Source of the DNA: Roseateles_B flavus
GTDB lineage: Bacteria > Pseudomonadota > Gammaproteobacteria > Burkholderiales > Burkholderiaceae_C
Assembly: GCF_039872765.1 (NCBI RefSeq)
Contig: NZ_JBDPZC010000001.1
Location: forward strand, 124,001 to 188,000
Length of the DNA stretch: 64,000 nucleotides
Reading direction: 5' to 3'
The position numbers and the translations under genes are program-made. Every line of letters begins with the position of its first letter. Position 1 is the stretch's first letter. The notes under the pieces were generated by a model. It worked only from the letters and a program-made list of their open reading frames with translations. It was not told where the DNA came from and ran no database searches. Shown piece after piece: positions 38,100-46,835 of the stretch.

Positions 38100-39423
38100 G
38101 CAGCGCTACTTCGTCACGGACGTTCGAAATGACATCGTGACTGCGCGAGACGAGGCCACGGACGCAGTCAAGGACTTTGAGGCTTCCACGCTGTTGATGC
38201 ACTACAGCGCCAAGAACCTGAGGGCAGACAAACCTCCAAAGAAGCTCGCCGAGCGTCGCCCGCCGTCACGCATCAAACGATCTACGCCGTTGCTGGCCGA
38301 CGCCAGCGAGAAAGCCGTCGACTCGAGCCGGCGGAAGTACGCCTACCTCAAAGCCATCGCGCAGGCCGGCGTTCCATTCAAGGCCGGCGACCCCGCGTTG
38401 ATCGAAGTCCTGCAAGACGTGGCTGCCAGTCGAGGCGAGGACTCCCCACCCAGCTTCTCCAGCCTGAGCCGGACGCGCAGTCGATTCGTTCGCTCCGGCG
38501 GCGACCCAGCGTCGTGCCTGCCGCGCTACGACTTGCGCGGTGCACCAGGCAAGCCGCGCTTCAACGCAGCCATCGAACGCGTCCTGCAGTTCACGATCGA
38601 CAACCACCATATGACGATAGAGGCGGAGTCGATGCGCTCCTCCTATGACGAGTTCAGGCGGGTTTGCATCGAGAAGCATGGACTCGATGATGGCTTTGAC
38701 GCCTCGATGCTGCCGTCCTACTCCACCTTCCGACGGCGGGTTATGGCGCGCAGCGCCTACGAGATCTACGCGGCAAGGAATGGAGAGCGTGCTGCCGAGA
38801 AGACCTTCCGCCACGCCCGGCCAAACCACGACAAGCCTGGCCTGAATGAGGTTTGGGAGATCGACCATACCCCTCTCGATCTCCTCGTCGTCGACACCCT
38901 TCGCGGCATGGTGGCCAAGAGGCCGCGCTTCACGGTAATCCTCGAAGCCTGCACGCGCTCGGTCATGGGGTTCGACGTGGACTTCACCGGAGACTCCAGT
39001 CAGGCAGTCCTCAACGCGCTTTGCCACGCCATCACCCCGAAGACCTACGTCAAGCAGCGCTACCCGGACATCGAGCACGCCTGGCCGTGCCACGGCGCCC
39101 CGCTGGTCCTGCGATGCGACAACGGCAAGGAGTTCCACTCAGAATCCGTCAGAAAGGCCTGCGAAGAAGTTGGCATCGAAGACATTGAGTACTGCGCTGC
39201 ACGCAGACCAACCTCCAAGGGCAGGGTCGAGCGCTTCTTCAGAACCATGTCGGAGGGCTTCTTGCGCTCGCTTCCTGGCTACGCCGGCCCGGATTTGCAG
39301 CGCCGCAAGGATCTCGAGGAGGCGAACTTGCCGGTGATCGACTTGGAGACGTTCGTCCACCTACTGCACATCTGGGTGATCGATGTCTACATGCAGAAAG
39401 ATCACAGCGGGAGCCCATCATGA
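38053..39423 (+). CDS. tnsB: TnsB transposase, catalytic part (C-terminal domain encoded separately)
   Basis: The 456-aa protein has the N-terminal DNA-binding helices of TnsB and an RNase H-fold DDE core: Asp 271 in EIDHTPLDLL, Asp 356 in RCDNGKEF and Glu 393 in GRVERFFRTM. Usual TnsB/TniA proteins continue with a beta-barrel and a TnsC-binding tail; this one stops after VDVYMQKDHSGSPS and the rest is the next gene, in the -1 frame, with ATGA overlap. A GAGG precedes the start at 38053; an earlier ATG lies at 38041. All three catalytic residues are intact. Confidence 0.85.
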   Translation: MQLFSFTPGQPFRLFKQRYFVTDVRNDIVTARDEATDAVKDFEASTLLMHYSAKNLRADKPPKKLAERRPPSRIKRSTPLLADASEKAVDSSRRKYAYLKAIAQAGVPFKAGDPALIEVLQDVAASRGEDSPPSFSSLSRTRSRFVRSGGDPASCLPRYDLRGAPGKPRFNAAIERVLQFTIDNHHMTIEAESMRSSYDEFRRVCIEKHGLDDGFDASMLPSYSTFRRRVMARSAYEIYAARNGERAAEKTFRHARPNHDKPGLNEVWEIDHTPLDLLVVDTLRGMVAKRPRFTVILEACTRSVMGFDVDFTGDSSQAVLNALCHAITPKTYVKQRYPDIEHAWPCHGAPLVLRCDNGKEFHSESVRKACEEVGIEDIEYCAARRPTSKGRVERFFRTMSEGFLRSLPGYAGPDLQRRKDLEEANLPVIDLETFVHLLHIWVIDVYMQKDHSGSPS

Positions 39424-40151
39424 GCAGCCCCGTCGAACGCTGGAATCAGCTGGCCTCACCGGATCGCCTGGAGCTACCGGTAGATCCTGACGAGTTGGAG
39501 ATCATTTGCTCGGACGCCGATGTGCGAGTTATCAGCCACGAAGGTATTCAATGGCGCGGCACCATGTTCCAGAGCCATGCGCTGCAGCAGTTAAGGCGCA
39601 AACTCCCGGAGGCCTGCGGCTCCAAGGTTACGGTTCGCTGCAACGGCCACATGGCTCGAATCTGGGTTCGAGACCCCGCTGATGGCAGCCACCTGGAAGT
39701 CTTGAACACTGATCCAGACACCAAGGATTTGACAGTTCAACAGATTCTCGACCTTGACGCTGTGCGCGGCAAGGCCGGCACTCCAGGGCGTCTCACTGCA
39801 GCTCAGGGCCGTAAGCGGATGAAGGACTACGCTCGACAACTGCAGGACTGCAAAACCAGGAAGGCCAAGAAAGCCCTCCTGCGGCTTCTGAATCTGACTG
39901 CCATACCAGAGACGCAGGCGACTCCCGACGAGGCATCGCTCAAGTCCAGCTCCACGCCGAGCGCCGCATCTGGCGGAGGCGGCGGCAGGAGTTCGCACCG
40001 TCGCAAACCAGCAGCCAAGTCCGAGCAACCAACCTCGAGTGTGCATAGGGGAAGCGGTTCGCCTCCACCGCAAAGCGCGAACACACCTGTGCCGCGCTTC
40101 AAGACGGCTCCCCATTCACACCAATCTCACAACTCAGGAGGTCAACCATGA
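39420..40151 (+). CDS. TnsB C-terminal beta-barrel and tail as a separate protein
   Basis: The 243-aa protein begins MSSPVERWNQL, which aligns with the TPLERW.. segment that follows the catalytic domain in ordinary TnsB/TniA. It continues with a Mu-transposase-C-like barrel: ISHEGIQWRGTMFQSHALQQLRRKL and VRCNGHMARIWVRDPADGSHLEVLN (hyd-G-h-f..Y/F..s..L..l...v.vryd......ivW....). A helical link (RKRMKDYARQLQDCKTRKAKKALLRLLNL) and a Ser/Pro/His-rich tail follow, possibly the TnsC-binding tail. It overlaps tnsB and tnsC by ATGA at both ends. That it completes TnsB is an inference from order, length and pattern. Confidence 0.6.
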   Translation: MSSPVERWNQLASPDRLELPVDPDELEIICSDADVRVISHEGIQWRGTMFQSHALQQLRRKLPEACGSKVTVRCNGHMARIWVRDPADGSHLEVLNTDPDTKDLTVQQILDLDAVRGKAGTPGRLTAAQGRKRMKDYARQLQDCKTRKAKKALLRLLNLTAIPETQATPDEASLKSSSTPSAASGGGGGRSSHRRKPAAKSEQPTSSVHRGSGSPPPQSANTPVPRFKTAPHSHQSHNSGGQP

Positions 40152-41071
40152 GCTGGTTCGTGAACACCCCCTCCTTCGAGCAAGCTTGGGGCAGGCTGGC
40201 CGCCTGCCATGCCAGTTTTCGCTCCCAACATGGGCCGCAGCATTTGAGGATCCTGGGGCAGACTGGTGTCGGCAAGACGTTCTTGTTCAAGCGCTATCTC
40301 GCGGAACACCCCCGAAGAGCGCTGGACGACCGCGATCTCATTCCAGTCTTGTTAGTACCCATCCCGTCCACGCCAACCGGGAAAGGCGTCTACGCCGCGA
40401 TCCTTCAGGCCATGGGTGTGGCGAACGTCGGCAACGCGACTCAGGAAAAACTGCATGACCGCGTGGTCACCTTGATTCGGAACCTGGGTGTCGAAATGCT
40501 GATGCTTGACGAAATCAACCATCTGGTTGATCGCGGAAGGCGGCGCACGCATGAAACAGTCACAGACCTCATCAAAGAGTTGGTCGACGCGATCGAAATT
40601 CCGACAGTATTTGCTGGTGCTCGACGCTCATCTGAGCTCTTCGACACCAACGCCCAGCTCCGCTCGCGCGTCACTGCCGTGCATTCCCTAGAGCCCTTCG
40701 ACCTCGATGCGCGCTTCATGGAACTGCGCGGGTTCATCCTCAGTTGGTTGGAGCAGAGTCATCCGCCGGAGCAGGCCGATTGGCTGTCTTCTGAAGATCT
40801 TGCAACGCGCATCTTCTATGCCACGGACGGCATGCAGCGGCAATTGGCGTTGCTTCTTAACGCAATTCCTGTCTGGGGTGGGGAGCAATCGCTGTCGCCT
40901 GAACTGCGAATGCCTGATCTAGCGCAGCTGTTTCGGGACCTGCTTTGGGAGATGGCGCCTACGGCGCTGAATCCCTTCGGGGACAAGTTCGTGTACCGGC
41001 GATTGAATCGGCGCGGCGAGCCCTACTGGCCAACGCCTCTGGATGGCGACAATCACCGTGATCCGTCCTGA
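40148..41071 (+). CDS. tnsC: TnsC/TniB AAA+ transposition regulator
   Basis: The 307-aa protein is a TniB-type AAA+ ATPase: Walker A LGQTGVGKTFLFKRYL at about residues 36-45, Walker B EMLMLDEINHLVDRG at about 117-130, sensor 1 PTVFAGARRSSELF and arginine-bearing LRSRV. TnsC forms filaments on DNA, links the TniQ targeter to TnsA/TnsB and gives immunity to repeated insertion. All ATPase motifs are intact. It overlaps the preceding gene by ATGA and the first tniQ start by 29 bp. Confidence 0.88.
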   Translation: MSWFVNTPSFEQAWGRLAACHASFRSQHGPQHLRILGQTGVGKTFLFKRYLAEHPRRALDDRDLIPVLLVPIPSTPTGKGVYAAILQAMGVANVGNATQEKLHDRVVTLIRNLGVEMLMLDEINHLVDRGRRRTHETVTDLIKELVDAIEIPTVFAGARRSSELFDTNAQLRSRVTAVHSLEPFDLDARFMELRGFILSWLEQSHPPEQADWLSSEDLATRIFYATDGMQRQLALLLNAIPVWGGEQSLSPELRMPDLAQLFRDLLWEMAPTALNPFGDKFVYRRLNRRGEPYWPTPLDGDNHRDPS

Positions 41072-42548
41072 TTCCGGCATTGCTGGGGCGTCCGTCACCG
41101 GACGCCCATTCGCTGCTCTTCAAGGTCACCCCGGCAATGTCGGTGAGGCGCCCCGAATCGGTGGCCGACTCGAGCGAACTCTCAACCCAATCAGGGTGAG
41201 GCCTGGTCATCTCGTCGTTGGAAATGGTTCTGAGCCTGAGTCAATTCGTTCCTGGCTTCATCGCTTCGCATCAGCGAATGGGCACGCCGACATCTGGGAT
41301 GTCGTCGCTGCATCCAAGTGCAGGCGAATGCTTCGCCAAGATCTTGACTGGGATGGCCCATGCAGCTCGCGGGCCATCGAGTTGGCGCGCGCCTGCCGTG
41401 TCGATGCCGGTGATCTCATCCCACACTTCTTGCGGACGGGTGCATCGAGATCCATTCGATGGCACGCGTGGCTCCTACGCGGCAAAGATGATTTGTCGAA
41501 GGGCGAGTCTTCCAAGCACGTAATCTGCCCCAAATGTGTGGCCGCTCAATCGATGCCGATGTGGTCCAAGGCATGGCGCCTCGCACTGACCTTGCATTGT
41601 CCGGAGCATGAATGCTGGTTGCTGGATCGCTGCTCAAATTGCGCAGCCGAATTCAACCTAGGTCGGCAGCGTAAGGCAGGCTTAGGTGTGTGCGAAACCT
41701 GCGGGCTCCGAATCGAAAAGATGCGCCCCGTATCGACGCACTCCTACGACGCCGGCCTGGACTTTCTGGATGCATGCCCCAGTTCGCGCCAGTTCCTTGC
41801 ATGCGCTGAACAAGCTGCAGTTCCCGATCCATGGTGGCTCACCGTACGTTGCTTGCGAATGTTGGAGGCGCCAACGCTCACTCTGTGGGCCTCGACCAGA
41901 GTCGGCGCAGCGCCAGCGGCTTTCCAGGGGATGCTTAATCAACTCGCGCCTGCAGTTACTGGATTTCTTGATTTCGGAAGCTTCTGCTCGTGGCCGATCG
42001 AATGGCGACGTGACGCTCTGTTTGCGACATATCAGGCCCTACATTGCGCCCCGGACCGAATGCTTGCGCTGTCGAACCACCTCCTCCAGCGGCATATGCA
42101 GCTTTACGGCCGCACGCGTGGGAGCTTCACTTGGCGAGCTGAAGGCGAGCACGGCGCACTAGCCCCGGAAAAGCCCCCTTCACATAGATCGCTTCGGCGG
42201 GTTGCGCCGCTAATTTCAACGCAAGGTGGCCACCGCCTATCGATCAATTGGCCAATCAAGCGTCGTCCAGATGCATCTTCATTTGCGTGGGACGCACTGC
42301 CATCGACACCGGTTTTGTGCACCCAGAGTTACGTCATGGCGATGAACTGGCGACTGGGCCAACTCAGCGGCAGACGTGTCCGGCGCATGCGGCTGCTAGA
42401 GGAGGCTCGTCAGGCGCTTTGCCAACTCGGTGATCAGACCGACTCCCTCCTTTGCTGGAGCAAGCGGCAAGTCCGTTGGCTGAACGCGGCATTGGAGGCC
42501 GGGCAGTTGCCTCTTTTCACGCAGGAACCCCAGGAGAAGGCACTGTGA
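41043..42548 (+). CDS. tniQ: TniQ/TnsD-like target-site selector 1
   Basis: The 501-aa protein matches TniQ: N-terminal ESIRSWLHRFASANGH, then a helical part and the family's zinc region CPKC...MWSKAWRLALTLHCPEHECWLLDRCSNC...CETCG. The C-terminal half is a long helical region (about 260-500) resembling TnsD extensions that read DNA. A TnsD-type TniQ recognises one chromosomal target and recruits TnsC; insertion in comM makes comM the likely target. The start could be internal; it overlaps tnsC by 29 bp and the second tniQ by GTGA. Confidence 0.8.
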   Translation: MATITVIRPDSGIAGASVTGRPFAALQGHPGNVGEAPRIGGRLERTLNPIRVRPGHLVVGNGSEPESIRSWLHRFASANGHADIWDVVAASKCRRMLRQDLDWDGPCSSRAIELARACRVDAGDLIPHFLRTGASRSIRWHAWLLRGKDDLSKGESSKHVICPKCVAAQSMPMWSKAWRLALTLHCPEHECWLLDRCSNCAAEFNLGRQRKAGLGVCETCGLRIEKMRPVSTHSYDAGLDFLDACPSSRQFLACAEQAAVPDPWWLTVRCLRMLEAPTLTLWASTRVGAAPAAFQGMLNQLAPAVTGFLDFGSFCSWPIEWRRDALFATYQALHCAPDRMLALSNHLLQRHMQLYGRTRGSFTWRAEGEHGALAPEKPPSHRSLRRVAPLISTQGGHRLSINWPIKRRPDASSFAWDALPSTPVLCTQSYVMAMNWRLGQLSGRRVRRMRLLEEARQALCQLGDQTDSLLCWSKRQVRWLNAALEAGQLPLFTQEPQEKAL

Positions 42549-44302
42549 ACGGATCAGCCCCGGGAGCCCGCACCGGCCCTCCGGTCGCGCTTCGGAGCAC
42601 AGCTCCAGCGCTCTTGCTCGTCCGAACAATTCCTGGGAATGTCAGCGACCCGACTGACCGCGAGTCCATGGCCTCCTGGGTATTTCGTCTAGCGAAGGCC
42701 AATGGGTTCCAGACTGCAGGCGACCTTTTTAGTCAGATGAAGATGCGGATGCCGGACTTGGGCCGAGTAGACCTCGACGAAAGCGGCCGGCGCGCTTCAG
42801 CCCTTTTGATGGACCTGACAGGCTTTGACCAGACCGTCCTAGAAAGACTCCAGTTGACGGCGCTTTTGCAAGTGTTTGGCGCGACCGATGGGCGCACTGG
42901 CCACCCCTGGGTCATTGATGCCGGCATGGGCCCCAAGAGCTCCATGGGAGCCCGCCACGCTGTCTGTCCTCGATGTCTAGCTGAAGACGCGGCCCCTTAC
43001 TGGAGACAGGCGTGGCGCTTGTCAGTCATAACCCACTGTCAGCGTCACGCGTGCCTGCTCACAGGGCAGTGCAGCAACTGCGGCGCCGCCCCATTGATTT
43101 CCTCAACCCGAGCAACTGCGCTCGGACGATGCCACGCGTGCGATCGTCCCTATGGCCCAACCCGCAGGAGCTACTTCTACATGCAGGACCGATGGCTTGC
43201 GGTTCATCCCCTCGAGATGCAGTCAGACCATCCAAACGTCCGAGTTGCTATCCCCGCGGCGTGGTGGCAAGGCGTTCACATCCTGCTTTCGCTCGTCACG
43301 AAAAAGCATCGCGCCAGAAAGCTTCTCGACGCCGACTTGCCGATCCGCCACCGAAGGTGCCTGTCGAGAATCGCTATGGGATCGATGCCCCGCTTCATCG
43401 ATGCCGATCTCGAGTCACGGCGACATCAACTGCACCTTGTAGGTTGGCTTACCGCCAACTGGCCTTGTCGCTTCGCAACCGTCATGACGCAGGCTGGCCT
43501 GTCCGCCACCGATCTCCGGCACTCCGAATACCCCGTTCCGCATTGGGTCAGTACCGTCAGCGAATCCATGCTGGTTCGACGGGGATATCGGGTCAACAGC
43601 GCGGAGGTCTCCGAAGCCATCAAGGTTCTGTCGGCGCAGGGCAGGTCGCCCTCCAAGATTGAGCTCAAGCGCATGCTGAATGTCACCGAGGCCCGTGCGG
43701 TTGATGCTGCGTTAGGTTTAAGCGCTACCTGTCTGTCAGACAGCGAGCTCACGCGCGTACTCGCTCTCATCGACCAACGCGTCAAGGCCGCCCCACCAGG
43801 TCGCTCTGAATGGGCAAGTTGGGTGCGTGATGCAGCCTGCTTCGCCGCGATGCTTTGCAAAGGCCTCCGACCCCGCCAGTTGAGCAGCCTGACGCTGAAC
43901 GACGGACTCTGCATGCTTAGAGAGCCTCCGTCGCTCGGCTCGACGACAGTCTCAAAGGCCGCAGCCATACACAAGCAGCACTTGGCCGCGTGGATGCAGA
44001 CCTACATCCACAGAGTACGACCTTCCTTCCTTCGGCAATCTGCGCCCAGCGACTGCCTATTTCTGACTCGATTCAGCTTGCCCTACGGTGGGTTTGGCTT
44101 AGCCGAGCGATTGGCAGAGATTCTTCGCGAGGCCGGTGTCAGGGATTGGCGTCGCGGCGCGCTTCTACTTTCGGGGACCCGCTTGCAGCACCCAACGCCC
44201 GACATTGAGGGTGCAGTTCGCGCCGGTGCAAGCCAGCGACCACGCCACAGCGGCATAGCCGGTTCACCTGCAAATCAGAGGCAAACCCAGGAGTCGTCAT
44301 GA
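42545..44302 (+). CDS. TniQ-like selector 2 with tyrosine-recombinase-like C-terminal domain
   Basis: The 585-aa protein starts at GTG 42545, inside the GTGA overlap with the first tniQ, behind GGAGAAGG. The N-terminal half is TniQ-like: SMASWVFRLAKANGF, CPRC...YWRQAWRLSVITHCQRHACLLTGQCSNC...CHAC. Residues about 415-570 (SEWASWVRDAACFAAMLCKGLRPRQLSSLTLNDG...WMQTYIHRV...GVRDWRRGAL) echo a tyrosine-recombinase core: rD..c....l.kGLRp.qL..L...D. No HxxR or catalytic Tyr is evident. The domain reading is an inference and the catalytic core would be dead. Confidence 0.65.
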   Translation: MNGSAPGARTGPPVALRSTAPALLLVRTIPGNVSDPTDRESMASWVFRLAKANGFQTAGDLFSQMKMRMPDLGRVDLDESGRRASALLMDLTGFDQTVLERLQLTALLQVFGATDGRTGHPWVIDAGMGPKSSMGARHAVCPRCLAEDAAPYWRQAWRLSVITHCQRHACLLTGQCSNCGAAPLISSTRATALGRCHACDRPYGPTRRSYFYMQDRWLAVHPLEMQSDHPNVRVAIPAAWWQGVHILLSLVTKKHRARKLLDADLPIRHRRCLSRIAMGSMPRFIDADLESRRHQLHLVGWLTANWPCRFATVMTQAGLSATDLRHSEYPVPHWVSTVSESMLVRRGYRVNSAEVSEAIKVLSAQGRSPSKIELKRMLNVTEARAVDAALGLSATCLSDSELTRVLALIDQRVKAAPPGRSEWASWVRDAACFAAMLCKGLRPRQLSSLTLNDGLCMLREPPSLGSTTVSKAAAIHKQHLAAWMQTYIHRVRPSFLRQSAPSDCLFLTRFSLPYGGFGLAERLAEILREAGVRDWRRGALLLSGTRLQHPTPDIEGAVRAGASQRPRHSGIAGSPANQRQTQESS

Positions 44303-44622
44303 AGTCCTTCAAGTCTCGAAAAGTTTTCGACTGCACCGGCGTCCAGTGCGACCGCTGCGGGCATAGCTCTAATGCTGCGGGCGAGACCATATCGAACTTC
44401 ACGTGCATCGACTTCGACGCCACATGGGGATCGGCCTTTGGCGACGGTAATCATGTTGAAATCGACCTCTGCCACCAGTGCGCAAAGGACCTCCTTGGTG
44501 ATTGGGTCCGCGTCACGCCTAGTCGATGGATCAGCGGATCCAAGGAGCGCGCCAGAGGCTCCTCCAAGAGTCCGAAGGAAATGACACAACCAACGAAGCC
44601 CAAGCTGCGCAGCAGATCGTGA
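44299..44622 (+). CDS. Small zinc-ribbon protein ending the tns operon
   Basis: The 107-aa protein has two CxxC pairs (VQCDRCGHSS and LCHQCAKDLL) flanking FTCIDFDATWGSAFGDGNHVEIDLC, then a basic C-terminal tail (KPKLRSRS). It resembles small zinc-finger proteins often found with mobile elements. Its start overlaps the second tniQ stop by ATGA, so it belongs to the operon. No established role in transposition is known; it may bind RNA, DNA or TnsC. Confidence 0.6.
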   Translation: MKSFKSRKVFDCTGVQCDRCGHSSNAAGETISNFTCIDFDATWGSAFGDGNHVEIDLCHQCAKDLLGDWVRVTPSRWISGSKERARGSSKSPKEMTQPTKPKLRSRS

Positions 44623-44862
44623 AGCCCATCACATCCAGAACATGCGCTATGGGGCTGGATCCGGAACTGGCGGCAAGCATCAGCCAGACACCAAACGCTG
44701 ATACGCCAGGCGCTATGTCGACGATATCGTCGTCCGTCGACATGGCCGCAATCATTGGGACGAACTACTTGACTGTCTGGCGGATCGAGCCAGTGTATAC
44801 GCAGGCGATCGGCTCGCCCTTGCTGTAAACCACGGTCTTGCTGAAGTCACACACCAACATGA

Positions 44863-45196
44863 CCGCAACATGCGACCACGACGCGCTGGTCTGGCAGACC
44901 TACGACTGGCCCAACGCCGAAAGCAAGAGCGAGGTATTTAGCGGCGGCCACAACATTGGGTTATGTTGCCTGCGCGGTGCCTGACATCTACGCCGCCTAC
45001 GCGCGCCTGCAGCAGCATGACGTGACGATCAACTACCCAACTCGCGATGGGCAGGTGGCATGCTTGCGCCCGCCGCAACTCGATTGAGTTACAAGTCGGG
45101 GACACGCCTGCTCCAGCTGAGCCTTGGTCCGCGACGCCGAACGTTGGTCGCTGGCAAAGGCAGCGTTATCCATCTGATTCGACATTTTTTCACGCT
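44863..45196 (+). pseudogene. Remnant of a VOC-family protein gene
   Basis: Translated frames in order give HDALVWQTYDWPNAESKSEVFSGGHNIG, then (shift near 44960) YVACAVPDIYAAYARLQQHDVTINYPTRDGQVACLR, then (shift near 45083) SIELQVGDTPAP. The middle and end resemble a VOC C-terminal half: vpDIyAAyARL...g..i..P.rDGqvaclrdPdG.SIEL. Two frameshifts break it and the start is missing, so it is decayed cargo. Confidence 0.55.
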
Positions 45197-45313
45197 TAAC
45201 ACCTTCCGGTCCGAGTCCACACTGACGCACGCAGGCGCGCGGCAAGACTATTCTGTAAACTAATCAGACTCCCCTGGAAAGTTGCCGCGTAGATCCATCG
45301 TTGGAGGCCCTTC

Positions 45314-46600
45314 TTGTTGAGTTTTCTTCGCCGTCGCAGTGCCTCCGTCTGGACGTTACAAGCCCTGGACCGCTCCACCGCCATCATCCACTTAGGACTC
45401 GATGGCAAGGTCATCAAGACCAATAAGAACTTCGGCGACATCTTCGGCTTTCGGCCCGAGGAGCTTGAGGGCAAGAACCATTCGCAGCTATGCACTCCAG
45501 AGTACGCCAGCCGCCCGGAATACCAGGATTTCTGGCGGCGCTTGCGTGCGGGCCAATCGTTCACCGGCCTGTTCCAGCGCCGCCACAAGGATGGCCATCT
45601 GGTCTGGCTGCGAGCCACCTACAACCCGGTAATCAACAGTGCCGGCAAGGTCACGCGCGTCATCATGCTTGCTTCGGACGTGACCGAACAGACTGAGGCG
45701 CGGGTTCGCAGCATGGGCGTCCTCGGCGCCATCGACCGATCAATGGCGGTGATCGCCTTTGACCTGGAAGGCCATATCCAGGAGGTCAATGACAATTTCC
45801 TGAGTTGCATGGCTTACCGCCGCGAAGACATCATCGGCAAGCACCATCGCATCTTCTGTGCTCATGACTACGCGTCGAGTGCCGCCTATACCTCCTTCTG
45901 GAACGATCTGCGGCAGGGCCGCTTCTTCCAGGGCGAGGTACAGCGCGTCAACCGCAACGGCAAGACGGTCTGGCTGCAAGCCACCTACAACCCAGTGACC
46001 TCGGAAGAGGGCCACGTCGTCGGTGTGGTCAAGATCGCCACCGACATCACCGCGAACGTGCTGCAGAACCTGGCACGCCAGGAGGGCGTGGACACGGCCT
46101 ACAGCATTGCCGTGGAGACGCAGTCCATCTCCGTCGAGAGTTCGCAGACCGTCAAGCAGGCGGTGCAGCACATCCAGTCGATGGCTGTTTCGTTTGGCGA
46201 CTCGGTGCAGCGCGTAACCGTACTCGGCCAGCAGACCAGGGGCATCGGGGAGACGGTTGATGCGATCCGCCGCGTGGCCGAACAGACCAATCTGCTGGCG
46301 CTCAACGCCGCCGTGGAGGCCGCACGCGCCGGCGAGTCAGGACGCGGGTTTGCCGTGGTGGCGGGCGAAGTGCGCCAGCTGGCGGCCAACAGCAAGGCGG
46401 CTACCGAGACCATCAGCAAGACCATCGCAACCATTCAGGCCGAGGTGGCCGCCCTGACCACCACCATGCAGGCGGGGCAGGAGATGGTGCAGGACAGCGT
46501 GACCTTGGCCACCAAGGCGGTCGATTCGATGGAAATGATCCGCAAGGATGCCGGCAAAGTCGTCGGCGCCGTTCAGGCCCTTCGCTCGCAGACCAAGTGA
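45314..46600 (+). CDS. Cytoplasmic PAS-PAS methyl-accepting chemotaxis protein
   Basis: The 428-aa protein has two PAS domains in tandem (about 10-130 and 135-255; each with F.PEELEGK / YRREDIIGK and DGHLVWLRATYNPV / NGKTVWLQATYNPV, PAC motifs included). A short MCP signalling domain follows, whose hairpin tip is EQTNLLALNAAVEAARAGESGRGFAVVAGEVRQLA. No membrane segment was seen, so it is a soluble, Aer-like receptor, probably with a redox or flavin/heme ligand. It starts at TTG 45314 behind TTGGAGG. It may signal through the host CheA. Confidence 0.85.
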   Translation: MLSFLRRRSASVWTLQALDRSTAIIHLGLDGKVIKTNKNFGDIFGFRPEELEGKNHSQLCTPEYASRPEYQDFWRRLRAGQSFTGLFQRRHKDGHLVWLRATYNPVINSAGKVTRVIMLASDVTEQTEARVRSMGVLGAIDRSMAVIAFDLEGHIQEVNDNFLSCMAYRREDIIGKHHRIFCAHDYASSAAYTSFWNDLRQGRFFQGEVQRVNRNGKTVWLQATYNPVTSEEGHVVGVVKIATDITANVLQNLARQEGVDTAYSIAVETQSISVESSQTVKQAVQHIQSMAVSFGDSVQRVTVLGQQTRGIGETVDAIRRVAEQTNLLALNAAVEAARAGESGRGFAVVAGEVRQLAANSKAATETISKTIATIQAEVAALTTTMQAGQEMVQDSVTLATKAVDSMEMIRKDAGKVVGAVQALRSQTK

Positions 46601-46835
46601 GGCAGCTGTCTTCGCAGAGGCTCGAGCTTCCGCAATGGGCACATAGCAGTCCGCCGCAGAGTGCGCCGCGAGCGGCAGCAACCAGCCTGTCACTGCCTTT
46701 CACCAGGTAGCAGGCAGGTCCGCAGCGATAGCGGTCCGTTGCACCCCAACAATGAATACGCGCTTTCCGCCAAACTTCTGCCGTTGAGGCGCTGAGGTAG
46801 CAGTTGGACGGCTCGTTTAGTGCATGCGACATGAT

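Noticed and set aside
39400..39440. Programmed frameshift making full-length TnsB
   Set aside because: No slippery heptamer; the ATGA overlap explains coupled translation more simply.
37374..44622. CRISPR-associated transposon
   Set aside because: No cas genes, repeats or guide-like arrays are visible; the targeter is TniQ-type with a comM site.
44526..44828. 100-aa open frame after the zinc protein
   Set aside because: Overlaps the zinc-protein gene, has no ribosome site and a random-like composition.
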